A stretch of 64,000 bases of DNA. It comes from Solirubrobacter sp963736505. Lineage in GTDB: Bacteria > Actinomycetota > Thermoleophilia > Solirubrobacterales > Solirubrobacteraceae. The position numbers were made by a program, and so were the translations under genes. Positions within the stretch are counted from its first letter, which is position 1. Each line of letters opens with the position of its first letter. The stretch spans positions 124,001 to 188,000 of the forward strand of contig CAVTOZ010000002.1 in NCBI GenBank assembly GCA_963736505.1, written 5' to 3'. Positions 17,543-26,304 of this stretch are shown here, piece after piece. The notes under the pieces were generated by a model that was given only the letters and a program-made list of their open reading frames with translations, had not been told where the DNA came from and did not search any database.

Positions 17543-18891
17543 CAGCGCCGCACCCCCGCGATGTAGTCGCGATACCAGAGCCCGCTGCGCTTGACCGTGC
17601 GGACCTGCGTGTCGAAGTCCACCCCGACGATCCCGAAGCGCTTGTCGTAGCCGTGCTCCCACTCGAAGTTGTCGAGCAGCGACCACGCGTAGTAGCGCCG
17701 GATGTCGACGCCGTCGGCGATCGATTGCCGCACGGCGGCGACGTGATCGGCCAGGTACGCCACGCGCGCCGGGTCGTCGATCGTGCCGTCCACCGCCTGC
17801 TCGTCGTCGAACGCGGCGCCGTTCTCGGTGATGTAGATGACGAGGTCGCCGTAGTCGCGCCGCAGGCGCGTGAGCACCTCGTGCAGCCCGCCGGCGTCGA
17901 CCGTCCACCCCATGGCGGTCGTCGGCGGTCGCGCGGTGACCGCCTCGGCCCCGAGCGGCGCGATCTTCGGCGCCGCCCGCACCGCCGTCGGGTTGTAGTA
18001 GTTGACGCCGAGGAAGTCGATCGGGCGCGAGATCACGTCGAGCTCGTCGAGGCCCAGCGGCCCGTACAGGCGCTCGTAGTGCTCGACCATGTCCGCGGGG
18101 TAGGACCCGCGCAGGACAGGATCCAGGAACCAGCGGTTCTGGTAGCCGTCCATCCGCCGCGCGGCCGCCTCGTCGGCCGCAGACACCGGCCGCATCGGCG
18201 TGAGGTTCAAGGTGATCCCGACCGGCGCGCTCGTGGCTGCGCGCAGCGCGTCGACCGCGAGGCCGTGCGAGAGCAGCAGGTTGTGCGAGACCGTCAGCGC
18301 CGTCTTCCAGTCGCGCACGCCCGGCGCCTTGACGCCCATCGCGTGCCCGAGGAAGGCGACCACCCACGGCTCGTTGTGCGTGACCCAGCCCTCGACGACG
18401 TCGCCGAGCGCGTCGGCCATCGCCGCCGCGTACTCCGCGAAGTACGACGCCGTCTCGCGCACCGCCCAGCCGCCGGCCAGCTGCCGCGCCTGCGGCAGGT
18501 CCCAGTGATAGAGCGTCGCGACCGGCTCGATCCCGCGCTCGAGCAGCGACTCGACCAGGCGCCGGTAGAACCCGATGCCCTTGTGGTTCAGCGGCCCGCG
18601 CCCGTCCGGCTGCACGCGCGGCCAGGCGATCGAGAAGCGGTAGCTCTCCAGCCGCAGCGCCGCCATCAGGTCGAGGTCCTCGGCCCAGCGGTGGTAGTGG
18701 TCGCACGCGACGTCGCCGGTGTCGCCGTTGACGACGGCGCCGGGGATCGTGCAGAAGCGGTCCCAGATCGACTCGCCGCGGCCGTCCTCGCGTGTGGCGC
18801 CCTCGATCTGGAACGCCGCCGTCGCGGCCCCGAAGCGGAAGCCCGTCGGGTACGCGTCCGACAGCGCGGGCTCCGGCGCGGTCGCCGTCAT
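17542..18891 (-). CDS. GH1 beta-glucosidase
   Basis: A 449-residue complete GH1 enzyme. Markers are the N-terminal FRFGAATAAFQIEGA, the acid/base Glu174 in THNEPW, the nucleophile Glu356 in YITENGAA, and the C-terminal block SLLDNFEWEHGYDKRFG. It hydrolyses beta-linked disaccharides or aryl glucosides, giving glucose or galactose, in the cytoplasm (no signal peptide). It sits between the second permease and the ATPase of one sugar-import operon, which suggests that the imported sugar is a beta-glucoside such as cellobiose. Start ATG overlaps the permease stop as ATGA. Confidence 0.93.
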   Translation of the reverse strand: MTATAPEPALSDAYPTGFRFGAATAAFQIEGATREDGRGESIWDRFCTIPGAVVNGDTGDVACDHYHRWAEDLDLMAALRLESYRFSIAWPRVQPDGRGPLNHKGIGFYRRLVESLLERGIEPVATLYHWDLPQARQLAGGWAVRETASYFAEYAAAMADALGDVVEGWVTHNEPWVVAFLGHAMGVKAPGVRDWKTALTVSHNLLLSHGLAVDALRAATSAPVGITLNLTPMRPVSAADEAAARRMDGYQNRWFLDPVLRGSYPADMVEHYERLYGPLGLDELDVISRPIDFLGVNYYNPTAVRAAPKIAPLGAEAVTARPPTTAMGWTVDAGGLHEVLTRLRRDYGDLVIYITENGAAFDDEQAVDGTIDDPARVAYLADHVAAVRQSIADGVDIRRYYAWSLLDNFEWEHGYDKRFGIVGVDFDTQVRTVKRSGLWYRDYIAGVRR

Positions 18892-19724
18892 CCCTTCACC
18901 GCCCCGGCGGTGATGCCCTTCACGAGCCAGCGCTGCGTGGCGAAGAAGGCGATGAGTACGGGGAGGGTCGAAACTACGCCGGCTGCCATGAGCTGTGCCG
19001 TCTTCTCCTGATAGTTGCCGATGAAGTTGCGGATGCCGATCGGGATCGTCTCCGCATGCGTCTGCGTCAGCGACGCGACGAACAGCAGCTCGTCCCACGC
19101 GAACAGGAACGCGTAGACGAACGTGGCGACCAGGCCGGGCGCGGCGGCGGGGATCACTATCCGGATGAACGCGCCGAACGGGGAGCAGCCGTCGACCATC
19201 GCCGCCTCCTCGAGATCCTTGGGGATCGCCGTGAAGAAGTAGCGCATGAAGTAGATCGCCACCGGCGTGAAGAACGCCGTGTAGACGAGGATCATCCCGG
19301 TCCGCGTGTCGAACAGGTGGATCGGGGTGTGCTGCTTGAGCCAGATGAACCCGATGAACGTCGGCAGCAGGAACATCGAGCCGGGGATCAGCTGCGTGCC
19401 GATCACGCCGAGCGACAGCGGGCGCGCGCCCTTGAACTTGAAGCGCGCGAGCGCGTAGCCGCCGAAGCTCGCCAGCCCCGTGGCCGCGGCCGCCGCGACC
19501 GTGCAGATGATCATGCTGTTGATCAGGTACTTCTTGAAGTCGACCGTCGACCACATCCGGGTGAACGCCGTGAACGTGGGCTTGAGCAGGTTCATCGCGC
19601 CGGTCGAGAGCTGGCCGTCGGTCTGCAGCGAGGACGCCACGAGCCACAGCACGGGCGCGAGCATCACCAGCAGCACGAGCCAGGTGAGGACGTCGAGTCC
19701 CCGGTTGACGAGTCGAGCGCTCAC
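18888..19724 (-). CDS. Sugar ABC transporter permease (MalG type)
   Basis: A 278-residue inner-membrane permease with about six helices. The EAA loop that docks with the ATPase is IPKDLEEAAMVDGCSPFGAFIRIVIP, quoted here in two parts: IPKDLEEAAMVDG and SPFGAFIRIVIP. The start GTG overlaps the stop of the upstream permease gene (GTGA). It pairs with the MalF-type permease to form the membrane channel of a carbohydrate importer of the CUT1 class. The C-terminus is typical of MalG proteins (RWLVKGITAGAVKG). Confidence 0.92.
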   Translation of the reverse strand: MSARLVNRGLDVLTWLVLLVMLAPVLWLVASSLQTDGQLSTGAMNLLKPTFTAFTRMWSTVDFKKYLINSMIICTVAAAAATGLASFGGYALARFKFKGARPLSLGVIGTQLIPGSMFLLPTFIGFIWLKQHTPIHLFDTRTGMILVYTAFFTPVAIYFMRYFFTAIPKDLEEAAMVDGCSPFGAFIRIVIPAAAPGLVATFVYAFLFAWDELLFVASLTQTHAETIPIGIRNFIGNYQEKTAQLMAAGVVSTLPVLIAFFATQRWLVKGITAGAVKG

Positions 19725-20713
19725 GCGGAGACCTCCAGATCGCGCTTGAACGTCTGGTACCACACGAACACCCAGACGGCCATGATCAGCATCAGCAGCG
19801 TCGACGCCGCCGCGCCGAAGCCGAACAGGTTGTTGGAGAACGACTGCCGGTAGATGAGGGTCATCATCAGGTCGGCGTCCGGCCCCGGGTTGGTCCCGAG
19901 CATGATGTTCGGGATCGCGAACTGGTAGGCCGCGTAGATGACGCTGAACAGCAGCTGGATGGCGATCAGCGGCCGCAGCAGCGGCAGCGTGATGTAACGG
20001 AAGCGGCGGATCGGGCCGGCGCCGTCGATCGCCGCCGCCTCGTGCAGCTCCTGCGGCATCGCCTGCAGGCCGGCGAGGAAGATCAGCATCGCGAAGGGCA
20101 GCCCGCGCCACACGCTGGGGATCACGATCGCCCACATCGTGTTCGGCCCGAGCAGCCAGATCGGCCGGTGGTTCAGGATGCCCGTGTAGTCGACGAGCAC
20201 CTTGTTGACGATCCCGACGTCGCTCTGCCACATGAACTGGAACAGCACGGCGACGACGAAGCTGGGCACGATCCACGGCGTCAGCATCAGCGTGCGCACG
20301 ATCCGCATGCCCTTCATCGGGCGGTTCAGCAGCAGAGCCACGGCGAGGCCGCCGGTGAGCGTCAGGCCGACGGTCCAGAACGTGTAGACGGCGGTGTTCT
20401 CGACGGCCCCGAAGAAGCCCTCGCGCAGCGGGTTGTTCGCGTCGAAGAGGATCGACCGGTAGTTGTCGAACCCGGCCCACGGCGCGTCGAACAGGCGCGC
20501 GAACGTGAACGTGTTCAGGCGCTTGAAGCTGAGCACGAAGCCGCCGACCGTCGGCAGCAGGTGCACGAGCACCATGAACGTCACGGCGGGCGCGACCAGC
20601 CAGTAGGCAAGTCGCGTGCGCGCACGCGAGGCGGACCGCCGGGGCGGCCGCCCGCGCGAGGGGAGCTCACGCGGGCGGGCCGTCTCGGGGGCCGGTTCCA
20701 GGGCCTGGCTCAC
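19721..20713 (-). CDS. Sugar ABC transporter permease (MalF/UgpA type)
   Basis: A 330-residue permease. A Pro/Arg-rich cytoplasmic leader of about 45 residues precedes six membrane helices. The EAA loop reads MPQELHEAAAIDGAGPIRRF. GTG at 20713 is used because it overlaps the TAG stop of the binding-protein gene (GTAGTGA context) and the upstream frame lies inside that gene. It works with the MalG-type permease, the binding lipoprotein and the ATPase in import of an oligosaccharide or glycoside. Confidence 0.92.
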   Translation of the reverse strand: MSQALEPAPETARPRELPSRGRPPRRSASRARTRLAYWLVAPAVTFMVLVHLLPTVGGFVLSFKRLNTFTFARLFDAPWAGFDNYRSILFDANNPLREGFFGAVENTAVYTFWTVGLTLTGGLAVALLLNRPMKGMRIVRTLMLTPWIVPSFVVAVLFQFMWQSDVGIVNKVLVDYTGILNHRPIWLLGPNTMWAIVIPSVWRGLPFAMLIFLAGLQAMPQELHEAAAIDGAGPIRRFRYITLPLLRPLIAIQLLFSVIYAAYQFAIPNIMLGTNPGPDADLMMTLIYRQSFSNNLFGFGAAASTLLMLIMAVWVFVWYQTFKRDLEVSA

Positions 20714-22092
20714 TACCCCGCCGATTGGGCGAGCAGCCCGTCGGCTTCCTTCGCGGCCGCGTCCAGCTGGGACTTCACGGTCGCGTTGCTGTAGTCGGCG
20801 CCGACGCCGGCCGCGCTGTCGAGGATGTTCCCGAAGCGCGTCTTGTAGGCGTTCTCGATCTGGCCCCACTGCGGGATCGGCGCATACGTCCGCCCGTTCT
20901 GGATCGCCTCGAAGAACGCCTTGTGGTTGGCGTCGGAGTCACCGACCTGCTGCTGCGGCTCCAGGCGCGCGGGGAACATGCCGAGCAGAGCGGCGTAGTC
21001 CTTCTGCGTCTGGTCCTGGGAGAGGAACTTCATCAGCGCCCAGGCTTCGTTCGGATGCTTGCTCGACTTGAGCATCATCAGGTCCGAGCCGCCCACGAAC
21101 GTGTACGCCTTGCCGCCGGGGCCGGTCGGCATCGGCGCCACGCCGACGTTCTTGCGCGCCGTCGCGTCCCACGTGTCGTCGTCGGTGCGGGTCATCGAGC
21201 CGAGCACCCACGGGCCGCCGATCCAGACGGCCAGCTTGCCGCCCTTGAACTGGTTCTCGACCTGCGTGCCGTCGCGCTCGAGCTGGCTCTTGTCGTACAG
21301 CCCGTCCGTGATCAGCCCGGCCATGAACTCGACGCCGGTCTGCGCCTCGGCCGAGTTGATCGTCGACGACTTCGCGTCCGAGGACAGCTCGGCGCCGCCG
21401 TTGTCCCACACGAACGGCATCACGTTGTGGACGAGGTCGAACGCCTTCTTGCCGGGCGCGCCGAACGGCTGGATCCCGGGGACCTTGTTCTTGATCGCCT
21501 GCAGCGTGGTCTTGAAGGCCGCGAGGTCCTTGAACGCCGTCGTGGGATCCACGCCGGCCTTCTCGAGCACGTCCTTGCGGTAGTAGATCGAGCGGGCCTC
21601 GGTGAACCACGGGATCGCCCAGGTGCCGTCCTGGCCCTCGACCTTGGTCGTGTTCCAGATCCCCGGGGCGTAGGCGCCCGACCCGCCGATGTCGCCGACC
21701 TTGTCGGACAGGTTCGAGAACCCGCCAAGTGCCGCGAAGAACGGCACCTGCGTGGTGCCCGCCTGCGTGATGTCGGGGCCTTCGCCGGAGACGGCGGCGT
21801 TGCGGATGCGGTCGAACTGGACGTCCCAGCCGACCTCCTGCACGTCGACCTTCACGCCCGTCTTGGCCGTGAACGGCTCGACCATCTTCTGCAGGTCCTC
21901 CTTCGGCTTGGGCGAGTTGGGCATCGTCCAGAGCGTCAGGGTCACGCCCTTCTGGAGCTGATCGCCCTTGGCGGCCTGGGCGCTGCTGCTCGGCTTGGAG
22001 CCGGAGTTGTTGTCGCCCCCGCAGGCCACGATGGCCGCTGGGGCGAGCACGAACGCGATCGCCGACGCGACGACCGCAAGCCTATTGCGCAC
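20713..22092 (-). CDS. Sugar-binding lipoprotein of ABC transporter
   Basis: A 459-residue extracellular solute-binding protein of the family-1 (maltose/glycerol-3-phosphate) type. The signal peptide ends in the lipobox AIVAC with lipidated Cys24, followed by a Gly/Ser linker. The start is GTG 22092, set by the strong site GGAGGAGGA; an in-frame TTG 27 bases upstream lies before that site and is rejected. Typical family features are the WxxQFDRIRNAA region, IPWFTEARSIYYRKDVLEKAG and GPWVLGSM. It captures the sugar outside the membrane and delivers it to the two permeases. The LacI-type operator at 22116-22132 lies just upstream. Confidence 0.93.
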   Translation of the reverse strand: MRNRLAVVASAIAFVLAPAAIVACGGDNNSGSKPSSSAQAAKGDQLQKGVTLTLWTMPNSPKPKEDLQKMVEPFTAKTGVKVDVQEVGWDVQFDRIRNAAVSGEGPDITQAGTTQVPFFAALGGFSNLSDKVGDIGGSGAYAPGIWNTTKVEGQDGTWAIPWFTEARSIYYRKDVLEKAGVDPTTAFKDLAAFKTTLQAIKNKVPGIQPFGAPGKKAFDLVHNVMPFVWDNGGAELSSDAKSSTINSAEAQTGVEFMAGLITDGLYDKSQLERDGTQVENQFKGGKLAVWIGGPWVLGSMTRTDDDTWDATARKNVGVAPMPTGPGGKAYTFVGGSDLMMLKSSKHPNEAWALMKFLSQDQTQKDYAALLGMFPARLEPQQQVGDSDANHKAFFEAIQNGRTYAPIPQWGQIENAYKTRFGNILDSAAGVGADYSNATVKSQLDAAAKEADGLLAQSAG

Positions 22093-22115
22093 GAGAGTGT
22101 TCCTCCTCCGATTGG

Positions 22116-22132
22116 ACAAAAACGGTTTTGGT
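22116..22132. promoter_or_regulatory. LacI-family operator before the sugar operon
   Basis: Contains AAAACGGTTTTGG, which recurs exactly at 23221-23233 in front of the lacI-type gene. The near-palindromic A/T arms around CG fit LacI-family operators. It is 24 bases upstream of the binding-protein start, where a repressor would block transcription. Confidence 0.65.
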
Positions 22133-22178
22133 ACTACTGCTGAAACGACGACCTGGCTTGGATCTCGGCGTGCACCTC

Positions 22179-23216
22179 CTAGCTCGTGAGAGGAGCGGTG
22201 GAGCCGCGGACGACGAGCTCGACTGGGAGCTGGTGCAGCGGCGGGCGGCCGGCGTCGCCGGCGATCCGCGCCACGAGCGCATCGCCCGCGGCTCCGCCGA
22301 GGCCGAGCTTGTCCTGGCGGATGGTGGTGAGAGGGGGATTGACGTGGGGGGCGAGCTGGATGTCGTCGAAGCCCACGATCGAGATGTCTTCAGGGACCCG
22401 CAGCCCGGCTTCCGCGACCGCGCGGATGGCGCCGATGGCCATCATGTCGGCGGCCGCGAAGATCGCCGTCGGGGGCTCCGGCAGCGTCAGCAGGCGGGCG
22501 GTCTGCTCGCGCCCGGACTCCGCGTAGAAGTCGCCGTAGGCCACGTACTCGTCGCGGTAGCCGAGACCGAGCGCCTGCGCGGCGGCACGGTAGCCGCGCA
22601 GGCGGTCGATCCCCGGACGCGACTCGAGCATCCCGGTGATCGTGGCGATCCGCCGGTGCCCGAGGCCGTGGAGATGGCGTACGGCCGCCTCCGCCCCCGC
22701 GACGTTGTCGGACATGACGACCTCGACGTTGGTGCCCTCGAGGTCCATGTCGATGCCCACGCACGGCACCTCGGCGCGCGTGAGCCGGCGCACCTCCGAG
22801 TCCTCAGGGTCGAGGCCGATCAGCACGACGCCGTCGACCGAGTGGTGGCGGGCGCGCTTGAGGTAGGAGTGCGGGCCATAGCCGTTGCCGGGCCGCTCGG
22901 ACGCGAACAGCAGCAGGTCGAAGCCCTGCGCGCCGGCGCGCTGCTTGAGGCCGCCGAGGACCTCGTGGAAGAAGGGGTGCTGGAGGTCCGGATGACCCTC
23001 GCCGGTCTCCATGAACACGCCGATCACGTGCGAGCGCTGGGTGACCAGGCTGCGCGCCGCCGCGGCGGGCGTGTAGTCGAGCTCCTGGGCCAGCCGCATG
23101 ATCCGCTCACGGGTCTCGTCGCGCACGTCGGCATAGCCGTTCAGTGCGCGAGATACCGTGCCGACCGACACGCCGCTGAGCCTTGCGAGCTCTCGAATGG
23201 TGATTCGCTCGTCCAT
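22179..23216 (-). CDS. LacI-family transcriptional repressor
   Basis: A 345-residue regulator. The N-terminal helix-turn-helix and hinge are classic: TIRELARLSGVSVGTVSRAL, then YTPAAAARSLVTQRSHVIGV. The rest is a periplasmic-binding-like sugar sensor domain (residues ~62-340) with IFAAADMMAIGAIRA and SIVGFDDIQLAPHVNPPLTT. It lies immediately upstream of and in the same direction as the sugar operon, so it is the natural regulator. The same 13-base operator occurs before both its own gene and the operon, which predicts autoregulation. The inducer is probably the transported sugar or its hydrolysis product. Confidence 0.93.
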   Translation of the reverse strand: MDERITIRELARLSGVSVGTVSRALNGYADVRDETRERIMRLAQELDYTPAAAARSLVTQRSHVIGVFMETGEGHPDLQHPFFHEVLGGLKQRAGAQGFDLLLFASERPGNGYGPHSYLKRARHHSVDGVVLIGLDPEDSEVRRLTRAEVPCVGIDMDLEGTNVEVVMSDNVAGAEAAVRHLHGLGHRRIATITGMLESRPGIDRLRGYRAAAQALGLGYRDEYVAYGDFYAESGREQTARLLTLPEPPTAIFAAADMMAIGAIRAVAEAGLRVPEDISIVGFDDIQLAPHVNPPLTTIRQDKLGLGGAAGDALVARIAGDAGRPPLHQLPVELVVRGSTAPLTS

Positions 23217-23217
23217 C

Positions 23218-23235
23218 TCCGAAAACGGTTTTGGA
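23218..23235. promoter_or_regulatory. LacI-family operator before lacI-type gene
   Basis: AAAACGGTTTTGG lies directly upstream of the repressor start at 23216. It is identical over 13 bases to the site before the sugar operon. Expected to give autoregulation. Confidence 0.65.
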
Positions 23236-23296
23236 GCCGTTGCGCGGCAGTATGCACACGCTCAGCGGTCGCGTCAAGTCCGAAGCCCGGAGAAAT

Positions 23297-24010
23297 TCAG
23301 CCGCGGATCCGCACGGGTGTTCCGCGCGGCGCCAGCCGGAGCAGCCGCCGGAGCGTCGCCTCGGCCATCCGGACGCAGCCGTGCGAAGACGCGCTGCCAA
23401 GCGGCGCGCCGAGCTTCTCGTACGCGTGGAACGCGACCTGCGGGAGGCCGCCCTGGTAGCGGGCCAGCGCCCGCGAGTACGCCGAGATGGCGAGGATCCG
23501 CGGGCCGAGCTCGCTCCCGCGGGGCTGGTCGACCGGTGCGTCGATCGCGAACTGCCCGCGCGGCGTCGGCGTGCTCGGCTTGCCGACCACGACGCGCGCG
23601 CTGAAGCGGGTGCGACCGCCGTCCTGGACGGCGATCGTGCGGGCCGACAGGTCGACGACGATCCGTCGCGTCGTGCGCGAAAGTCGCGCGCGATCGGCGC
23701 GGATCCAGCCGGCGGTCCCGGCCGGCATGCGCTTGAGCAGGACCTTGACGTAGTCGATCCCGCCGACCGTCCTGGCGTCGAGTACGAGCAGCACGTTCGG
23801 ACCGCCCCAGAACGGGGCGCGGACGCCCGCCAGCTGCAGCACCGGCCCGCGGCCGGGATGCTGCCGCGCCTCGGCCGGCGCCAGCACGCGCGCCGTCCAC
23901 GCCGAGCGCGCGGACGGCACGGGATCCGCGGGCAGGGCGGCCGCGCTCGCCGGAGCCGGCGCCGCGAGCGCGGCGCCGGCGAGTGCGAGCGTGATCGCCT
24001 GCCGGATCAT
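23297..24010 (-). CDS. L,D-transpeptidase (YkuD)
   Basis: A 237-residue secreted enzyme with a clear signal peptide ending near APASAAA (about residue 25). The YkuD domain covers roughly residues 115-236, with KPSTPTPRGQFAI, the catalytic His in QVAFHAYEK, and SSHGCVRMAEA (Cys212). It cross-links peptidoglycan stems 3-3 or remodels the wall outside the membrane. Its start overlaps the stop of the Ig-like protein gene (TGATG), so the two are translated together. This suggests a surface-protein and wall-anchoring partnership. Only moderately similar to the enzyme at 15601. Confidence 0.9.
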   Translation of the reverse strand: MIRQAITLALAGAALAAPAPASAAALPADPVPSARSAWTARVLAPAEARQHPGRGPVLQLAGVRAPFWGGPNVLLVLDARTVGGIDYVKVLLKRMPAGTAGWIRADRARLSRTTRRIVVDLSARTIAVQDGGRTRFSARVVVGKPSTPTPRGQFAIDAPVDQPRGSELGPRILAISAYSRALARYQGGLPQVAFHAYEKLGAPLGSASSHGCVRMAEATLRRLLRLAPRGTPVRIRG

Positions 24011-25521
24011 CAGCCGGTGAAGCGCGGGCGCAGCTTCGGCGCCGCCTGCTTCTTGGCCGCCTTCGGCAGCAGCACGGTCACACGCTGATGCGTCGTGATC
24101 CGCCGGCCGCTGCCGAGCACGGTGTTGATCGTCAGCATGGCGCGGATCCGGCGGATGCCCGCCTTCTGCGCGCGCTTGATGAACGCGCGCGAGAGCTCGA
24201 GCTTGATCGTCTTGACCTTGCCGGCCGCGATGTGGACCTTCGAGAAGCGCGCCACGGTCGTGGTCGACGCGGCCGAGGCGTGCGCCGCCTTGGCGAACGC
24301 CGAGGTCTCGATCGTCACGGTGCCGTCCAGGTCGCACGTCTCGCTCGCGGGGCAGCTCAGCGGCACGGCGACCGTGGTGGTCGGCGTCCCGCCGCTGCTC
24401 GGCGTGGTGGTGGTGACCGTCAGCGTCGTCTTGGCGCCGGGAGCGAACACGCCGCCCTTGGGCGCGACGGGGGCCGGGCCCGGGACGGCGACGCCGGTGC
24501 CGGAGAGCGCCGCGCCGTGGCTCGCGCCCGCGTCGTCCGTGAGCGACAGCGTGCCGGCGTAGGCGCCCGCGGCGGCCGGGCTGAAGCGCAGCTGCACGTC
24601 GCACGACGCGCCCGGGGCGAGCGTCGCCTCGGCGCAGCCGTCGGCGACGATCGCGAAGCCGGGGCCGGCGAGCGTGGCACTGCCGGGGGCCACGGCCTGC
24701 GCGTCGTCGTTGGTGACGGTCACGGTCCGGGCCGCGGTGGAGCCGGCCGTCACCCTGCCGAAGCCGGCGGCGGGCACGGAGAGCGCCGGCGCCGCCACCT
24801 CGAACGCGGCGTGGCCGCTCGCGGCGGTGTTGAACGTGCTGCCGGTGTAGCTCACGTCGAGCGAATGCGTGCCGCTGACCGGCGGCGCGGTGCTCACGCA
24901 GCTGGCGAGGCCCGACTGGGAGATCGTGACGCTGCCGCAGCCGGCGACCGCGGTGCCGTCGACGCTGAAGGCCGCGGTCCCGGTGCTGTAGGTCTCCGAA
25001 TGCCCGATCGAGGAGACGATGTACGGCGTCGGGGAGATCGTCACACGGTAGGTGACCGCCGCGCGGCGCGCGACCGGGTTCGGGTCGGCGACGGGAGTGA
25101 CGACGGTGGGCGCGACGACGCGGAGGTTGGTCACGCCGGTCGAGCCGGCGTAGTCGGAGTCGCCCGAGTAGGTCGCCTGGATCGTATGCCCGCCGCGCGG
25201 AGCCGGGGCCACGGCGCTGCACGCGGCGGCGCCCTGGGTGACGGTGGCGGCCTGGCAGCCGGCGATCGGCGTGCCGTCGCTCGTGAGCGAGACGGTGCCG
25301 CCGATGGCGGCGCCGCAGCCGCCGCAGCCGGCGATCTGGGTCTCGGTGACCTGGATCGCGTAGTTGACGGTCCCGCCGAGCAGGACCGGGTTCGGCGCGG
25401 CCGTCACGGTCGTGTCGGTCGCCGGCAGCGACGCGGAGGCGGTCGTGGTGGTCGCGGTCGACGCCAGCAGCGCCGTCGCGAGGAGGATCGCGGCGCGTCG
25501 TGCGCCTCGAGGGAAGTTCAT
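24010..25521 (-). CDS. Secreted Ig-like repeat protein
   Basis: A 503-residue secreted protein with a signal peptide (to about residue 31). Two bacterial Ig-like repeats of the Big_3_5 type follow (~34-135 and ~140-240; each ends in a HTIQATYSGDSDY or HSLDVSYTGS block). Then comes an ASH/HYDIN-like 'choice-of-anchor' beta domain (~248-345, GFGRVTAGSTAARTVTVTN; CDVQLRFSPAAAGAYAGTL). The last part is Thr/Ser-rich and then basic, ending PKAAKKQAAPKLRPRF. No sortase motif or membrane anchor is seen. Probably an extracellular adhesion or scaffold protein, perhaps coupled to the co-translated L,D-transpeptidase. Confidence 0.75.
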   Translation of the reverse strand: MNFPRGARRAAILLATALLASTATTTTASASLPATDTTVTAAPNPVLLGGTVNYAIQVTETQIAGCGGCGAAIGGTVSLTSDGTPIAGCQAATVTQGAAACSAVAPAPRGGHTIQATYSGDSDYAGSTGVTNLRVVAPTVVTPVADPNPVARRAAVTYRVTISPTPYIVSSIGHSETYSTGTAAFSVDGTAVAGCGSVTISQSGLASCVSTAPPVSGTHSLDVSYTGSTFNTAASGHAAFEVAAPALSVPAAGFGRVTAGSTAARTVTVTNDDAQAVAPGSATLAGPGFAIVADGCAEATLAPGASCDVQLRFSPAAAGAYAGTLSLTDDAGASHGAALSGTGVAVPGPAPVAPKGGVFAPGAKTTLTVTTTTPSSGGTPTTTVAVPLSCPASETCDLDGTVTIETSAFAKAAHASAASTTTVARFSKVHIAAGKVKTIKLELSRAFIKRAQKAGIRRIRAMLTINTVLGSGRRITTHQRVTVLLPKAAKKQAAPKLRPRFTG

Positions 25522-25563
25522 GCGTCTCCGTCCTGGATCACAGGCGACCGGGGGGCTCGCCTT

Positions 25564-25605
25564 CCGCCCTGTAGTCGGGCGGGCGAAGCGGACCTGTAGG
25601 TCCGC
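25564..25605. repeat. Two tandem hairpins upstream of the Ig-like gene
   Basis: CCGCCC pairs with GGGCGG around a 7-base loop (25564-25582). GCGGACCT pairs with AGGTCCGC around GT (25588-25605). Both carry a CTGTAG core. They lie between two divergent genes and could be a leader structure for the minus-strand gene. Not a riboswitch class I recognise. Confidence 0.35.
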
Positions 25606-25623
25606 CCGCTAGCGTCCGGACAC

Positions 25624-26304
25624 GTGGCCGGGATCGGGATGCTGCGCGAGGGACCGCTGCACGCCGCGCTGAAGACGTGGCTGGCGCGGCCGGGCGACCG
25701 GGTCGAGGTCCCCGTCGGCGGCTACGTGATCGACCTCGTGCGCGCCGGCGGCGAGCTGGTCGAGATCCAGACCGGCTCGTTCTCGCCGCTGCGCGCCAAG
25801 ATGGACGCGCTGCTGGACCTGTACCGCGTGCGCGTCGTGCACCCGATCCCCGCCCGGCGGCGGATCGTCCGCGTCGACGAGGACGGGACCGTGCTCTCCA
25901 CGCGGCCGTCGCCGAAGCGTCCGGGCTTCACCGCGATCTTCGAGGGCCTGGTCTCCTTCCCCACGCTGCTCGGCCATCCGAACCTGACGATCGAGCTGCT
26001 GCTGTGCTCCGAGGACCACGTCCGCGCGCCCTCGCCCGTGCGCGGGCGCCGCTATCTGCGCGACCCGGGCGAGCGGCGGCTGATCGAGGTGCTCGAGCGC
26101 GTCGAGCTGTCGTCGGGCGCCGACGCCGCCGCGCTGCTGCCCGCGCTGGAGGGCGAGTTCACGACGCGCGAGCTGGCGACGGCCATGCGCGCGCCGCTGC
26201 CGCTGGCCCAGAAGGCGGCGGCATGCCTGCGGGCGCTGGAGGTGTTCGAGCCGGCCGGGATGCGCGGGCGCGCGCCGCTGTACCGGCGGGCTATCGCGCC
26301 TTGA
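25624..26304 (+). CDS. Conserved hypothetical protein (nuclease-like N-terminus, winged-helix-like end)
   Basis: A 226-residue soluble protein of an actinobacterial family I recognise but cannot assign a function. It begins MLREGPLHAALKTWLARPGD (from the internal Met), then VEVPVGGYVIDLVRAGGELVEIQTG, whose ID...EIQT pattern resembles a PD-(D/E)xK strand pair. The C-terminal 70 residues (FTTRELATAMRAPLPLAQKAAACLRAL) look like a winged helix. GTG 25624 is the first start; ATG 25639 fits the family better. A TAGCGT -10-like box at 25610-25615 could give a leaderless message. The nuclease idea is inference from one strand motif only. Confidence 0.6.
   Translation: MAGIGMLREGPLHAALKTWLARPGDRVEVPVGGYVIDLVRAGGELVEIQTGSFSPLRAKMDALLDLYRVRVVHPIPARRRIVRVDEDGTVLSTRPSPKRPGFTAIFEGLVSFPTLLGHPNLTIELLLCSEDHVRAPSPVRGRRYLRDPGERRLIEVLERVELSSGADAAALLPALEGEFTTRELATAMRAPLPLAQKAAACLRALEVFEPAGMRGRAPLYRRAIAP

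Noticed and set aside
22093..22119. TTG 22119 as start of the sugar-binding lipoprotein
   Set aside because: The GGAGGAGGA ribosome site lies after this codon and directs GTG 22092, which also gives a normal signal peptide.
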